From Flavisolibacter ginsengisoli DSM 18119 (lineage in GTDB: Bacteria > Bacteroidota > Bacteroidia > Chitinophagales > Chitinophagaceae): a stretch of DNA of 64,000 nt. Made by a program: the position numbers and the translations under genes. This document shows, piece after piece, positions 26,991 to 36,130 of the stretch. The notes under the pieces are model-generated. The model worked only from the letters and a program-made list of their open reading frames with translations. It was not told the origin of the DNA and searched no databases. The stretch's first letter is position 1. Every line of letters begins with the position of its first letter. The stretch is taken from contig NZ_FQUU01000004.1 in assembly GCF_900129295.1 (NCBI RefSeq), forward strand, positions 186,001-250,000, written 5' to 3'.

Positions 26991-28034
26991 ATGAAATTAC
27001 AACAAAGAAAAGAGTTACTGGTACAATTAGGAACCTATATGCAGGGAAAAAATCAGGCCTGGATCGAAGTTAAACATCGGGCATACCTGGAAAACAATTG
27101 GTTCATCCCCGAATTTATAGAAATTGCTGTAAATAATATTGTTACTTCTTTTTTACAGCCATCCCAGCTGGAAACCCTGGTTAAGACATATTCGATCCCT
27201 GAAGAAAATTCCGCCCCACAAATGGTAGGAATTGTAATGGCTGGAAATATTCCATTGGTTGGATTTCATGACCTTCTTTGTGTTTTCCTCACAGGGCATT
27301 TTGCTAAAATTAAAGCTTCTTCAAAAGATCAGGTATTAATAACCCACCTGGTGGAGCAAATGATCAGTTGGCAACCCGCTTCCCAAAAATATTTCACTTT
27401 TAGTGGCATGTTGAAGGATTGTGATGCTTATATAGCTACGGGTAGCAATAATTCTTCCCGTTATTTCGAGTATTATTTCAATAAGTACCCACACATTATC
27501 AGGAAAAACAAATCTTCCGTAGCCATTTTAAATGGAAATGAATCAACAGCAGATCTTGAAGGTTTGGCAGATGATGCTTACCAATTCTTCGGCCTTGGGT
27601 GTCGTAATGTCACTAAGATCTTCGTTCCCCGGGAATATGATTTTCAGCCATTACTACTTGCTTTCAAAAAATATGATCACCTGGCAGACTACCATAAATA
27701 CAGGAACAATTATGACTACAACCTTGCCATATATATGTTGAACAACAGGTATTATATGACAAATGGCAGCATACTTTTGGTGGAAGATGCCTCTATAACT
27801 TCCCCGATAAGCCAATTAAACTTTGAATATTACACCAATGAAGCTGAGGTTCGTGCAAGGCTTTTGAACAATGATTCTGTCCAATGTGTTGTTGGTAAAA
27901 ATAATATTCCATTTGGAAATGCACAGTGTCCTTCAATCACTGATTTTGCTGATGGTATTGACACAATAAATTTTCTTATGCAGCTGTCAGAAAATAACTA
28001 TAAGCCAACTGTTAACGAAGTACGAAGACCTTAG
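26991..28034 (+). CDS. LuxC-like acyl-CoA reductase
   Basis: A 347-aa protein of the LuxC/acyl-CoA reductase family, which reduces fatty acyl-CoA or acyl-enzyme to aldehyde with NADPH. IVMAGNIPLVGFHDLLCVF is the characteristic N-terminal nucleotide-binding stretch. The cysteine in FFGLGCRNVTKIFVP is a likely acylation nucleophile. No luxD, luxE or luciferase genes are nearby, so bioluminescence is not implied. Family members are common in Bacteroidota, and the physiological role is uncertain. Confidence 0.82.
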   Translation: MKLQQRKELLVQLGTYMQGKNQAWIEVKHRAYLENNWFIPEFIEIAVNNIVTSFLQPSQLETLVKTYSIPEENSAPQMVGIVMAGNIPLVGFHDLLCVFLTGHFAKIKASSKDQVLITHLVEQMISWQPASQKYFTFSGMLKDCDAYIATGSNNSSRYFEYYFNKYPHIIRKNKSSVAILNGNESTADLEGLADDAYQFFGLGCRNVTKIFVPREYDFQPLLLAFKKYDHLADYHKYRNNYDYNLAIYMLNNRYYMTNGSILLVEDASITSPISQLNFEYYTNEAEVRARLLNNDSVQCVVGKNNIPFGNAQCPSITDFADGIDTINFLMQLSENNYKPTVNEVRRP

Positions 28035-28149
28035 TAAATTAATTGTTAAACTGCTTTAATGGCTTTAAAATAGCCTGACAGTATTGTTATTTTGTTATCG
28101 AAGGCATACAATTTGACGCATTAGATTAATAAATTCAAACTGAATAACT

Positions 28150-29667
28150 ATGAAATTTAAACAAGTTCTTTTAATTGTTGCTATCAGCGCAGGTTCTGCA
28201 GTGGGTAGTGTGGCGTTGTATAATAAATATCTCAATACGGAAAATATAACTGTAGGATCGGCTGAGAAAGGACTTCCGGCTAACTATGCTGGTTTTTTTG
28301 ATGGTAAACCTGGTGCTCCTGCTGAAGGCCTTGATTTTGTAAAGGCAGCCAACTCCGCTGTGCCGGCAGTTGTTCATATTAAAACAAAGATCCCGGCTAA
28401 AAAGGTTTCTAATAATCTTCCCCGTAATAGAAATTTTGATGATTTCTTCGATCAGTTCTTTGGTGAAGGCTTTGGTCCAAACATTATACCTGAACAAAGA
28501 GCATCAGGAAGTGGAGTGATCATTAGTGAAGATGGCTACATTGTAACTAATAACCACGTGATCTCTGACCAGGGCGGTGGCATTGCTGCCGAGATAAACG
28601 TAACACTGTCCAACCGCAAAACTTATAAAGCACGGGTCATAGGTCGTGACCCTAGCAGCGACCTGGCAGTTCTTAAGATTGATGCATCTAAGTTACCTTT
28701 TATGGTTTATGGCAATTCAGATAACATACAATTAGGACAGTGGGTGTTAGCAATTGGTTATCCCCTTACATTAGATGCTACAGTTACGGCAGGTATAGTG
28801 TCAGCAACCGGCCGTAGTATTGGCATCAACAGCCGTCAAACACAGAAGGGTGACACACCAGTAGAGTCTTTCATACAAACAGATGCTGCTGTTAACCAGG
28901 GAAACAGCGGAGGTGCATTGATCAATACAAATGGAGAGCTTATTGGTATCAACTCTGCAATTTTGGCCCCTTCGGGTACTTATGCTGGTTATTCATTTGC
29001 CATTCCTGTAAATATTATCAAGAAAATCGTAAATGATATTATTCAGTACGGAGATGTTCAAAGAGGGTACCTGGGAGTAAGCTATTATCCCACTGATGAT
29101 GTGTCTGATGAGCAGTTGAAATCTCTTGGCATACCTACCAATGTTGAAGGAGTATATGTTTCTTCTGTCAGTTCAGATGGTGGAGCATCAGCTGCCGGCA
29201 TCCGCAAAGGAGACGTCATTACGAAAGTCAACAACAACCGCGTTGTTTCAGGTTTGCAGATGAGTGCGCAAATTGCAGGTTTTCATCCAGGTGATAAGGT
29301 CCCGGTAACGTACATACGTGGCGGCAAAGAATTTACTGTAACAGTGGCTCTTAAGAAAAAGTCAGACGTAGTAAGTGCAAATATCTCAACGCGTTTAAAA
29401 GCCGATTTGTCAACCCTGAGTAGTGATAAAGCCTCTAAATATGGTATTGACGGTGGAGTGGTCATTAATAAAATTTATGAAGACAGCCCTTTTGGACGGG
29501 CCAGGATTCAGCCCGGGTTTATAATTACAAGCGTTGCTGGCCAGCAGGTAACCAGTTTGGAAGACCTTACTGATTTATTGTCCAATATAGCGGGAACTGT
29601 AAAAGTTGAAGGTGTGTACCCAGGCAACGATATGCCATATTCATACCCCGTTAACCTTGACCAATAA
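28150..29667 (+). CDS. DegP/HtrA-type periplasmic serine protease
   Basis: A 505-aa S1C protease with two PDZ domains. A signal/anchor segment occupies residues 5-25. The catalytic triad is His in TNNHVISD, Asp in SSDLAVLKID and Ser in GNSGGALIN. PDZ1 spans about residues 305-400 (YLGVSYYP start) and PDZ2 about 410-500. It degrades or refolds misfolded envelope proteins. The gene stands alone between the reductase and the M13 peptidase and ends in a strong terminator. Confidence 0.93.
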   Translation: MKFKQVLLIVAISAGSAVGSVALYNKYLNTENITVGSAEKGLPANYAGFFDGKPGAPAEGLDFVKAANSAVPAVVHIKTKIPAKKVSNNLPRNRNFDDFFDQFFGEGFGPNIIPEQRASGSGVIISEDGYIVTNNHVISDQGGGIAAEINVTLSNRKTYKARVIGRDPSSDLAVLKIDASKLPFMVYGNSDNIQLGQWVLAIGYPLTLDATVTAGIVSATGRSIGINSRQTQKGDTPVESFIQTDAAVNQGNSGGALINTNGELIGINSAILAPSGTYAGYSFAIPVNIIKKIVNDIIQYGDVQRGYLGVSYYPTDDVSDEQLKSLGIPTNVEGVYVSSVSSDGGASAAGIRKGDVITKVNNNRVVSGLQMSAQIAGFHPGDKVPVTYIRGGKEFTVTVALKKKSDVVSANISTRLKADLSTLSSDKASKYGIDGGVVINKIYEDSPFGRARIQPGFIITSVAGQQVTSLEDLTDLLSNIAGTVKVEGVYPGNDMPYSYPVNLDQ

Positions 29668-29686
29668 TTTTACATTATACATCAAA

Positions 29687-29720
29687 AAGAAGCCCTCCTA
29701 AAAAGGAGGGCTTCTTTTTT
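29687..29720 (+). terminator. Intrinsic terminator after the degP-type gene
   Basis: Stem AAGAAGCCCTCCT/AGGAGGGCTTCTT with a 4-base A loop, followed by a run of Ts. Confidence 0.9.
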
Positions 29721-29822
29721 TACGTTCTCACAGGTTTAGTTTCTTTTATTTCTGACGCCGCAGCTCCTGCCTGAACAACGTTTGAACTAATCAGTATTAC
29801 TTATATTTAATCCAAAAACTAC

Positions 29823-31883
29823 ATGCGCATTATTTTTCTTTGGATTATTATCTTTTCTATTGTCACGGGTTGTAATAATAACAATACAATCACGAAGGCT
29901 TCTGCCAATATTGATTCTCCGCAAAATAAAGCTGACGTTTTAAGAGTAAATATGGATACGGCTGTAAACCCTTCGGACGATTTTTTTATGTATGCCAATG
30001 GTGGGTGGATAAAATCAAACCCCATTCCTCCTGACCAGGGAAGCTGGAGTATTGGTAACCTGGTAATTGAAGAAAATTTAAAGCGACTGCGTTCTATAAG
30101 TGAGAAAGCAGCAGCTACAAAATCCGCTCATGGATCTACAGAACAAAAGATTGGTGACTATTGGTCAACAGCCATGGATAGTGCAAAAATTGAACAATTA
30201 GGTCTTCAGCCATTGAAGCCATACTTTGATAAGATCAACGCCATCAATGATATTAAATCACTTGTGGCAACTGTTGCTGATCTTAAAAAAATAGGGTCTT
30301 CCACCTTGTTTAATGATTACGTAGCCCAGGATGACAAGAATAGTGAGGTAATGAGTTATAAGTTAGTACAGGGAGGAATAGGACTACCAGAAAGAGAATA
30401 TTATTTTAAAACAGATTCTGCTACTTCAAACATACGTAGCCAATATGTAAATTATATTACAAGGACCCTTATTATGGCAGGTGAAGACGGTACAAAAGCT
30501 ACTGCCGATGCAAAGAGCATCCTTTCACTTGAAACTAAATTGGCAAAAGCCTCAAGAAAGATCGAAGACCTTCGTGACCCTTACGCCAATTATAATAAAA
30601 TGGCCATTGCTGAACTCCCAAAAATGTCTTCTAACATTGACTGGTCATTATTTTTAAACAATACAGGAATCAAAGGCATTGATTCTGTAATAGTAGGACA
30701 ACCTGAGTTTTTCAAAGCACTGAATAATATTCTGACTGGTACCCCCCTTGATGTTTGGAAGAGCGACCTAAAGTTTAATCTTATTTCTGATTTCTCAGGT
30801 GCCTTACCAGAACAATACGGCATTGAATCTTTCAACTTTACCAGGCTTTTTACGGGTGCAAAAGAAAGGAGGCCGCGCTGGAAAAGAGTAATCCAAAGTG
30901 AAGAAGCATCTATGGGTGAATTATTGGGCCAGTTATATGTAAAGGAGTTTTTTAGCGAAACTGCTAAAAAGCGATATTCTGATATGGTAGAATCCATCCG
31001 CGATGCTTTAAAGGACCGTATTGGTAAATTAACCTGGATGACAGACAGTACAAAACAAAAAGCCTATGTTAAGCTTGCCGCCATGAAAAAGAAAGTCGGT
31101 TATCCGGATAAATGGAAAGATTTTTCTTCTATGGACATTGGCCATGAAAGTTATTTACAAAACCTCGTAAACGCCCATATATGGTGGCATAACTACAATA
31201 TGAATAAACTGGGGAAACCTGTAGACAGGGATGAATGGGATATGACGCCGCAAACATATAATGCTTATTATAATCCATCCAATAATGAAATAGTTCTTCC
31301 AGCCGGCATATTCACTGTTCCCAATTACAGGGATGAGCAACTTGATGACGCTACAGTTTATGGCTATGCTGGCGCCAGCACCATAGGACACGAGATCACC
31401 CATGGATTTGATGATGAAGGCCGCCAGTTTGATGAAAAAGGAAACCTGAAAAGCTGGTGGACAAAAAAAGATGAAGAAGAATTTAAAAAACGGGCAGATG
31501 TCATGGTACGACAGTTCAATGAATATGAACCCGTCAAAGGTTATCATATCAATGGTAAAGCCACCCTGGGAGAGAACATTGCTGACCTGGGAGGAATATT
31601 ATTAGGCATTGAGGCCTTCAAAAAGACAGAACAATATAAGAAGGGTGAAAAGATCCAGGGATTGGACCCTATGCAGCGCTACTTCCTCGGCTATGCACTT
31701 GGATGGCTGGGACAGATTCGTGAGGAACAATTAAGAAACCGTTTACTTACTGATGTCCATTCACCTGCTAAATACCGGGTAAATGGGCCTTTTGTTGATG
31801 TGGATGAGTTTTATACCACTTTTCCTATTCAACCAAATACTCCAATGTACAGGCCCGATAGCCTGCGGGTAAGAATCTGGTAA
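29823..31883 (+). CDS. M13-family zinc metallopeptidase (neprilysin/PepO-like) lipoprotein
   Basis: A 686-aa oligopeptidase. The signal peptide ends in a lipobox-like IVTGCNN, suggesting lipid anchoring. The N-terminal M13 domain starts DDFFMYANGGWI. The zinc site is HEITH at about residues 523-527 within STIGHEITHGFDDEG, and the third ligand glutamate is in ENIADLGG. Members cleave short peptides in the periplasm or at the cell surface. Length is normal. Confidence 0.95.
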   Translation: MRIIFLWIIIFSIVTGCNNNNTITKASANIDSPQNKADVLRVNMDTAVNPSDDFFMYANGGWIKSNPIPPDQGSWSIGNLVIEENLKRLRSISEKAAATKSAHGSTEQKIGDYWSTAMDSAKIEQLGLQPLKPYFDKINAINDIKSLVATVADLKKIGSSTLFNDYVAQDDKNSEVMSYKLVQGGIGLPEREYYFKTDSATSNIRSQYVNYITRTLIMAGEDGTKATADAKSILSLETKLAKASRKIEDLRDPYANYNKMAIAELPKMSSNIDWSLFLNNTGIKGIDSVIVGQPEFFKALNNILTGTPLDVWKSDLKFNLISDFSGALPEQYGIESFNFTRLFTGAKERRPRWKRVIQSEEASMGELLGQLYVKEFFSETAKKRYSDMVESIRDALKDRIGKLTWMTDSTKQKAYVKLAAMKKKVGYPDKWKDFSSMDIGHESYLQNLVNAHIWWHNYNMNKLGKPVDRDEWDMTPQTYNAYYNPSNNEIVLPAGIFTVPNYRDEQLDDATVYGYAGASTIGHEITHGFDDEGRQFDEKGNLKSWWTKKDEEEFKKRADVMVRQFNEYEPVKGYHINGKATLGENIADLGGILLGIEAFKKTEQYKKGEKIQGLDPMQRYFLGYALGWLGQIREEQLRNRLLTDVHSPAKYRVNGPFVDVDEFYTTFPIQPNTPMYRPDSLRVRIW

Positions 31884-31896
31884 GATCAATTAACTC

Positions 31897-31933
31897 TAAA
31901 ATAGCTTCCTGTTTTTTACAGGGAGCTATTTTA
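31897..31933. terminator. Bidirectional terminator
   Basis: A 15-bp stem with one mismatch (31897-31911 with 31919-31933) between the convergent M13 peptidase and epimerase genes. Confidence 0.8.
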
Positions 31934-31946
31934 TTAATACTTGCAG

Positions 31947-33002
31947 TTAATGCATTGTCTCACTGATCTTATCCGAAGAAAAAATATGCCCTTTGTAGCT
32001 GATCCCAAGCCCAGGCTGGTTTGAAGTATGTATATGGCCGTTTGTTTCATATATAAGCCCTGTGGCTACGTCTTCCTCCAATAATAAAGGTCCGTCAGCA
32101 TCAATATAATCAGCCTGTGGCATCAGGTGGGCAATGGCCGCCGACCCTACAGAAGATTCATTCATGCTACCAATCATTACCTTCATATCCAGTTCCCTTG
32201 CCTTTTTTATCATCCTTAGGGCTGGTGTAATGCCACTGCATTTTGTAAGCTTGATATTAATGCCATGAAAATGACCATGACATTTTTCAACATCTTCCTC
32301 AGCTACACAACTTTCGTCTGCAATTAATGGCAACGGGGATCTTTCAAAAAGGTATTTCATTCCTTCCCAATCTTCTTTTGCCAATGGTTGTTCAATGAAT
32401 TCAACACCCAGGTCTTTAAACACCTGTATTTTTTCCAGTGCCTCTTCCGCCTTCCATGCGGCATTGGCATCAATACGAAAGATTGAATCCGTATGCTTTC
32501 GTAATTGTTCCAAAATTTCAATATCCTTATCTGTACCTAATTTGATTTTATAAATAGGCCATGGCCTTTCCTTTAGTTTTTCTGCCATTTTATCAATGGT
32601 GTCAATTCCAATGGTATAATCGGTACAAGGATTCAATGCTGCCTGTAATGGCCATAATTCTTTTAATGGCTTGCCTTTTATTTTGCCATACAGATCCCAA
32701 CCCGCAATATCAAGTGCGCAAACAAGGAATGAGTTAGCGGGAAACAAATGATGCAGGTAGTGCCAATAGCGGTCTGGCTCGGTAAAGGCGAATTTTTCAG
32801 TAAATATTTTTTTACGCTCCAGGTCTTCGATCATTTTTTCCACGGGTATGTGGTAATAGCTAATGGCAGGTGCTTCACCAAAACCTGTATGACCCAAATG
32901 CTGTAATTCAACGATTAGAGTAGGCTGATGCGTTTTAGTACCCCTTGAGATTCCAAAAGGGTATTTGAATTTAAGATTGTAAGACTGGTAAGATACTTTC
33001 AT
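31947..33002 (-). CDS. Dipeptide epimerase (enolase superfamily)
   Basis: A 351-aa muconate-lactonizing subgroup enzyme. The acid/base lysine is in YKIKLGTDKD, metal ligands are in RIDANAAW, EQPLAKEDW and IADESC, and the second lysine is in NIKLTKCSG. This layout matches L-Ala-D/L-Glu and related dipeptide epimerases, which help recycle murein peptides. The exact dipeptide specificity is not readable from sequence. The start is ATG 33002. Confidence 0.88.
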   Translation of the reverse strand: MKVSYQSYNLKFKYPFGISRGTKTHQPTLIVELQHLGHTGFGEAPAISYYHIPVEKMIEDLERKKIFTEKFAFTEPDRYWHYLHHLFPANSFLVCALDIAGWDLYGKIKGKPLKELWPLQAALNPCTDYTIGIDTIDKMAEKLKERPWPIYKIKLGTDKDIEILEQLRKHTDSIFRIDANAAWKAEEALEKIQVFKDLGVEFIEQPLAKEDWEGMKYLFERSPLPLIADESCVAEEDVEKCHGHFHGINIKLTKCSGITPALRMIKKARELDMKVMIGSMNESSVGSAAIAHLMPQADYIDADGPLLLEEDVATGLIYETNGHIHTSNQPGLGISYKGHIFSSDKISETMH

Positions 33003-33093
33003 AGTATTAGATTATTGATTTTCGGGAGTGTCATAGAGGAACCTCCATGTACCTGGTTATCCTGTTGGTATACCCATATTCTATCCCGTTGCC

Positions 33094-35781
33094 TTATCTC
33101 CCACTATTGGTGATATAATCCTTCAACTCCTTATTAAAATCCTTTTCTTTTATTAATTGTTCCAAGGGAATATGCATTCTGTAATTCCAGTAATGATTAG
33201 GGTTAGCCGGGTTGTTGATCCTTTCTTCGCTCGGGTCTTCCCTGCGCAACTTTTCATTCATGCCCAATATGTCCTGCAACTGGAATACGGCCCACATGGC
33301 TGGTGAATACAAATGTTGCAGGATGACTGCCCTGTTCACCCATGGCTCACAGAAATAAGGCGCTGTGCCATGCTCTCCCAAAATTTGGTTGTAAAAGCGC
33401 TGGGTCTTTTCCCTGTTTTCTTCCCACCAGCCCCTTATAGTGCTCATATCGTGTGAAGAAGGGGTGATTACCGAAAGATAAGGAGCGTCTTTTGGATGAA
33501 AGAATTCTGTCTGCGGATTCTTTGGCATCCGCTGAATTTCCAGGCTCAGTATCCCTAGCTGCTGCATCACTTCCGGCACTGAATGTGGTACCATTCCTAA
33601 ATCCTCACCACAAATAAGCATATTCGTTGCATCCTTAAGGGCAGGTAATTTTTTCAATGCTTCTTTTTTCCAAAACTCATCTTGCCTGCGATAAAAATAG
33701 TCCACATACAATTCCTTTAACTTATACCTATCACTGTCATTAAGTTGCTGGAATGAATAAGTGGAGTCAACAAGAATACGGAAATGAAATCTTTGCTGGT
33801 TACTTCCTGGTTCCTCAAATAGTATTACGTTCGTTATGAGGTCAAATAAGCCTTGCCTGATAAAAGCATTGGAATCAGATGCATCCTGTAAGGCAAAGTA
33901 TTCATCTACTTTTTGCTGCGTATCAAAATCTTCCTTCAGATCATATCCTTCCCTTTCGTTGGCTGTTAAGAAATGATCTTTTACAAATTCAATATGTTCA
34001 GAAAATACTGATTGCAGGAAGGCATCTGTAATATAAGGTTTACATAAACGGTCATAATCAAACCATATCCCTCTTTCACCAAATTCATGAACATAAATGG
34101 GCAATGCAGGAATAAACCTTCCCAGGATTCCCTCTACTGATGAAACTGGGATACTCCAGATGCGGAAAAAACCAAGTATATGATCAATGCGGAATGCATC
34201 AAAGTAATTGCTCATCTGGTGAAAACGTTGTCGCCACCAATCAAACTGGTCTTCCTCCATTTTTTTCCAGTTATAAGTAGGAAACCCCCAGTTCTGCCCT
34301 TTGATTGTAAAATCATCTGGTGGCGCACCGGCCTGCATATCCATATTATATAGTTCAGGAGCCGTCCATGCATCACAACCATACCGGTAAATTCCAATGG
34401 GAATATCACCTTTTACCGCAATACCTTTCTTATGGGCATAATCAGTGGCTTCTTTTAGTTGTAGGTGCAGATGGTATTGAACAAAATAATAAAAGGCTAT
34501 AAAACGAAATTGCTTGGATTTATTAGCTGTTAGTCTTTCAACTTCATCTTTATTGTATTGCGAATGGGTTTTCCATTTCGAAAAGTCTGATGTGCTGTAT
34601 TTATCCCTCAGAAAACAAAAAGCAGCGTAGGGTATTAACCAGCTTTTGTTATCAGCAAAAAATGTTTCATACTCCTTTTCTTTCAAAAAAGACATGTCAT
34701 CCAACTCAAAAAGTTCCTTTAGCACATTGATCTTGAACTGAATCACCTGTTCGTAATCAATCTCTGGCAATCCATTTAACTGTTTTTGTTTTTTGGATAA
34801 TGCTTTTATGATATGACTATGCTTTTTGCCTCCAACCTTTTGGAGGTTGATATATATGGGGTGCAAAGCAAATGCAGAAATCGCAGCATATGGATAGGAA
34901 TCCTTCCAGCTATATGTAGCGGAGGTATCATTTACAGGTAAAATCTGCACCATTTTTATTCCTGTTTCCCTGGCCCAATCAACCAAAAGTTTCATATCAG
35001 CAAACTCGCCAACTCCAAAGCTATTGGCACTACGCAGGCTAAAAACAGGAATAGCTATCCCAGAACCTTTCCAGGTATTATTAGGTACCCTTAAAAATCC
35101 ATCATGCACTACAATTCTTTTATCCGCCGGAATATCGTAGTGCAATACACGATTATCACCTTCTTCAAATCTAACAAAAGCCTCTTTTTTCAAATCATAT
35201 ATGCCATACTTATAGGCCACCGGGAAAATAGTACCAGACAGGTCAGTTTCAAGCGTCCACCAGTTTCCTTTTTTTTGCAATAGCAAGGGTTTTTCAATAT
35301 CCCAGTTATTAAAAGCTGGTGCATTCCCTGTTATAAAGACAGCCTCATGATCACCCAACAGGGGTGCTTTTATTTTTATTGTATGAGTTATTGTATCCAC
35401 CTTCTTTTGCTTTTTACCCCCCGGGGTGGATAAGAATACATCTGTAAACGGAGCTGTAAAAAATGCATTCTCATAAAAGCTTTCATCATTCCAGGTGTCA
35501 AAGGAAACCACATCTTTATGGTTCTTTTTCAGGTCGATTACCCTTTCCTTTTCAGCTTCTTTTTTCCTCTCTCCAAATTCATTGGTAAATACATACCTGT
35601 AGTGCAGGGTATGATAATCTTCAGGATCTATTTCTATGGAAGTATGCCAGAACTCTTCGTTGAAAAAAGTTAAAGGCAACGCTTTGTTAGCATCATTTAA
35701 GCCCAGGGAAGGTATATTTCCAACAAGCGAAATCGTTTGACCGAATTGCGTATGAAAACGCAAATAAAAATCTATTCTCAT
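33094..35781 (-). CDS. malQ: 4-alpha-glucanotransferase with two CBM20 domains
   Basis: An 895-aa GH77 amylomaltase that disproportionates maltodextrins. Two N-terminal CBM20 starch-binding domains (about residues 1-100 and 130-230) precede the catalytic domain. The nucleophile aspartate is in FDAFRIDHILGFFRIW, the acid/base glutamate in ICGEDLGMVP, and the transition-state aspartate in TPSSHDMSTIRGWW. The CBM-containing architecture resembles plant DPE2 and is common in Bacteroidota. No other glycogen or maltose genes are adjacent. Confidence 0.95.
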   Translation of the reverse strand: MRIDFYLRFHTQFGQTISLVGNIPSLGLNDANKALPLTFFNEEFWHTSIEIDPEDYHTLHYRYVFTNEFGERKKEAEKERVIDLKKNHKDVVSFDTWNDESFYENAFFTAPFTDVFLSTPGGKKQKKVDTITHTIKIKAPLLGDHEAVFITGNAPAFNNWDIEKPLLLQKKGNWWTLETDLSGTIFPVAYKYGIYDLKKEAFVRFEEGDNRVLHYDIPADKRIVVHDGFLRVPNNTWKGSGIAIPVFSLRSANSFGVGEFADMKLLVDWARETGIKMVQILPVNDTSATYSWKDSYPYAAISAFALHPIYINLQKVGGKKHSHIIKALSKKQKQLNGLPEIDYEQVIQFKINVLKELFELDDMSFLKEKEYETFFADNKSWLIPYAAFCFLRDKYSTSDFSKWKTHSQYNKDEVERLTANKSKQFRFIAFYYFVQYHLHLQLKEATDYAHKKGIAVKGDIPIGIYRYGCDAWTAPELYNMDMQAGAPPDDFTIKGQNWGFPTYNWKKMEEDQFDWWRQRFHQMSNYFDAFRIDHILGFFRIWSIPVSSVEGILGRFIPALPIYVHEFGERGIWFDYDRLCKPYITDAFLQSVFSEHIEFVKDHFLTANEREGYDLKEDFDTQQKVDEYFALQDASDSNAFIRQGLFDLITNVILFEEPGSNQQRFHFRILVDSTYSFQQLNDSDRYKLKELYVDYFYRRQDEFWKKEALKKLPALKDATNMLICGEDLGMVPHSVPEVMQQLGILSLEIQRMPKNPQTEFFHPKDAPYLSVITPSSHDMSTIRGWWEENREKTQRFYNQILGEHGTAPYFCEPWVNRAVILQHLYSPAMWAVFQLQDILGMNEKLRREDPSEERINNPANPNHYWNYRMHIPLEQLIKEKDFNKELKDYITNSGR

Positions 35782-35902
35782 CTATAATTTTTAGCAGAGG
35801 TTAACGGTCGTGTGTAAACTACACATTATGGCGAAAATAATAAACCTTTACAAGATTAATAAAACCTTCCATTGATTAATGCAATTATTTGAATCTCTAC
35901 CC

Positions 35903-35910
35903 TATTTTTG
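35903..35910 (+). promoter_or_regulatory. -7 box TATTTTTG for the small membrane protein gene
   Basis: Exact TAnnTTTG, 15 bases before the ATG at 35926. Confidence 0.5.
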
Positions 35911-35925
35911 CGCAAAATTAATATC

Positions 35926-36081
35926 ATGGAAGTGAAAAGAAGTTCAAAAGGATTATACTGGATCTTATTCTTTATTTCTGTTGTCGCCCTTGTTTTTGCC
36001 ATTGCAACACATTGGCCCTGGTTGACCCTTCTTCTTCCATTTGTTACAACCTTCTTTGTGTTAGCTATGGATATTATTTAA
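35926..36081 (+). CDS. Small two-helix membrane protein
   Basis: A 51-aa frame from ATG 35926 to TAA 36081. After a basic start (MEVKRSSKGLYW) come two hydrophobic segments separated by HWPW, ending LAMDII. The positive N-terminus suggests both ends are cytoplasmic. A -7 box lies just upstream and a hairpin terminator just downstream, so it is a self-contained transcription unit. Function is unknown. Confidence 0.7.
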   Translation: MEVKRSSKGLYWILFFISVVALVFAIATHWPWLTLLLPFVTTFFVLAMDII

Positions 36082-36103
36082 TATTCCAATCTTATCTTAC
36101 CAT

Positions 36104-36130
36104 AAAGCCGGCTATACGCCGGCAATTTTA
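36104..36130. terminator. Bidirectional terminator
   Basis: Stem GCCGGC/GCCGGC with a 5-base loop and A/T flanks, between the small membrane protein and VWA genes. Confidence 0.65.

Noticed and set aside
26991-28034. LuxC-like gene as evidence of a bioluminescence operon
   Set aside because: No luxA, luxB, luxD or luxE homologues nearby; the family is widespread in non-luminous Bacteroidota.
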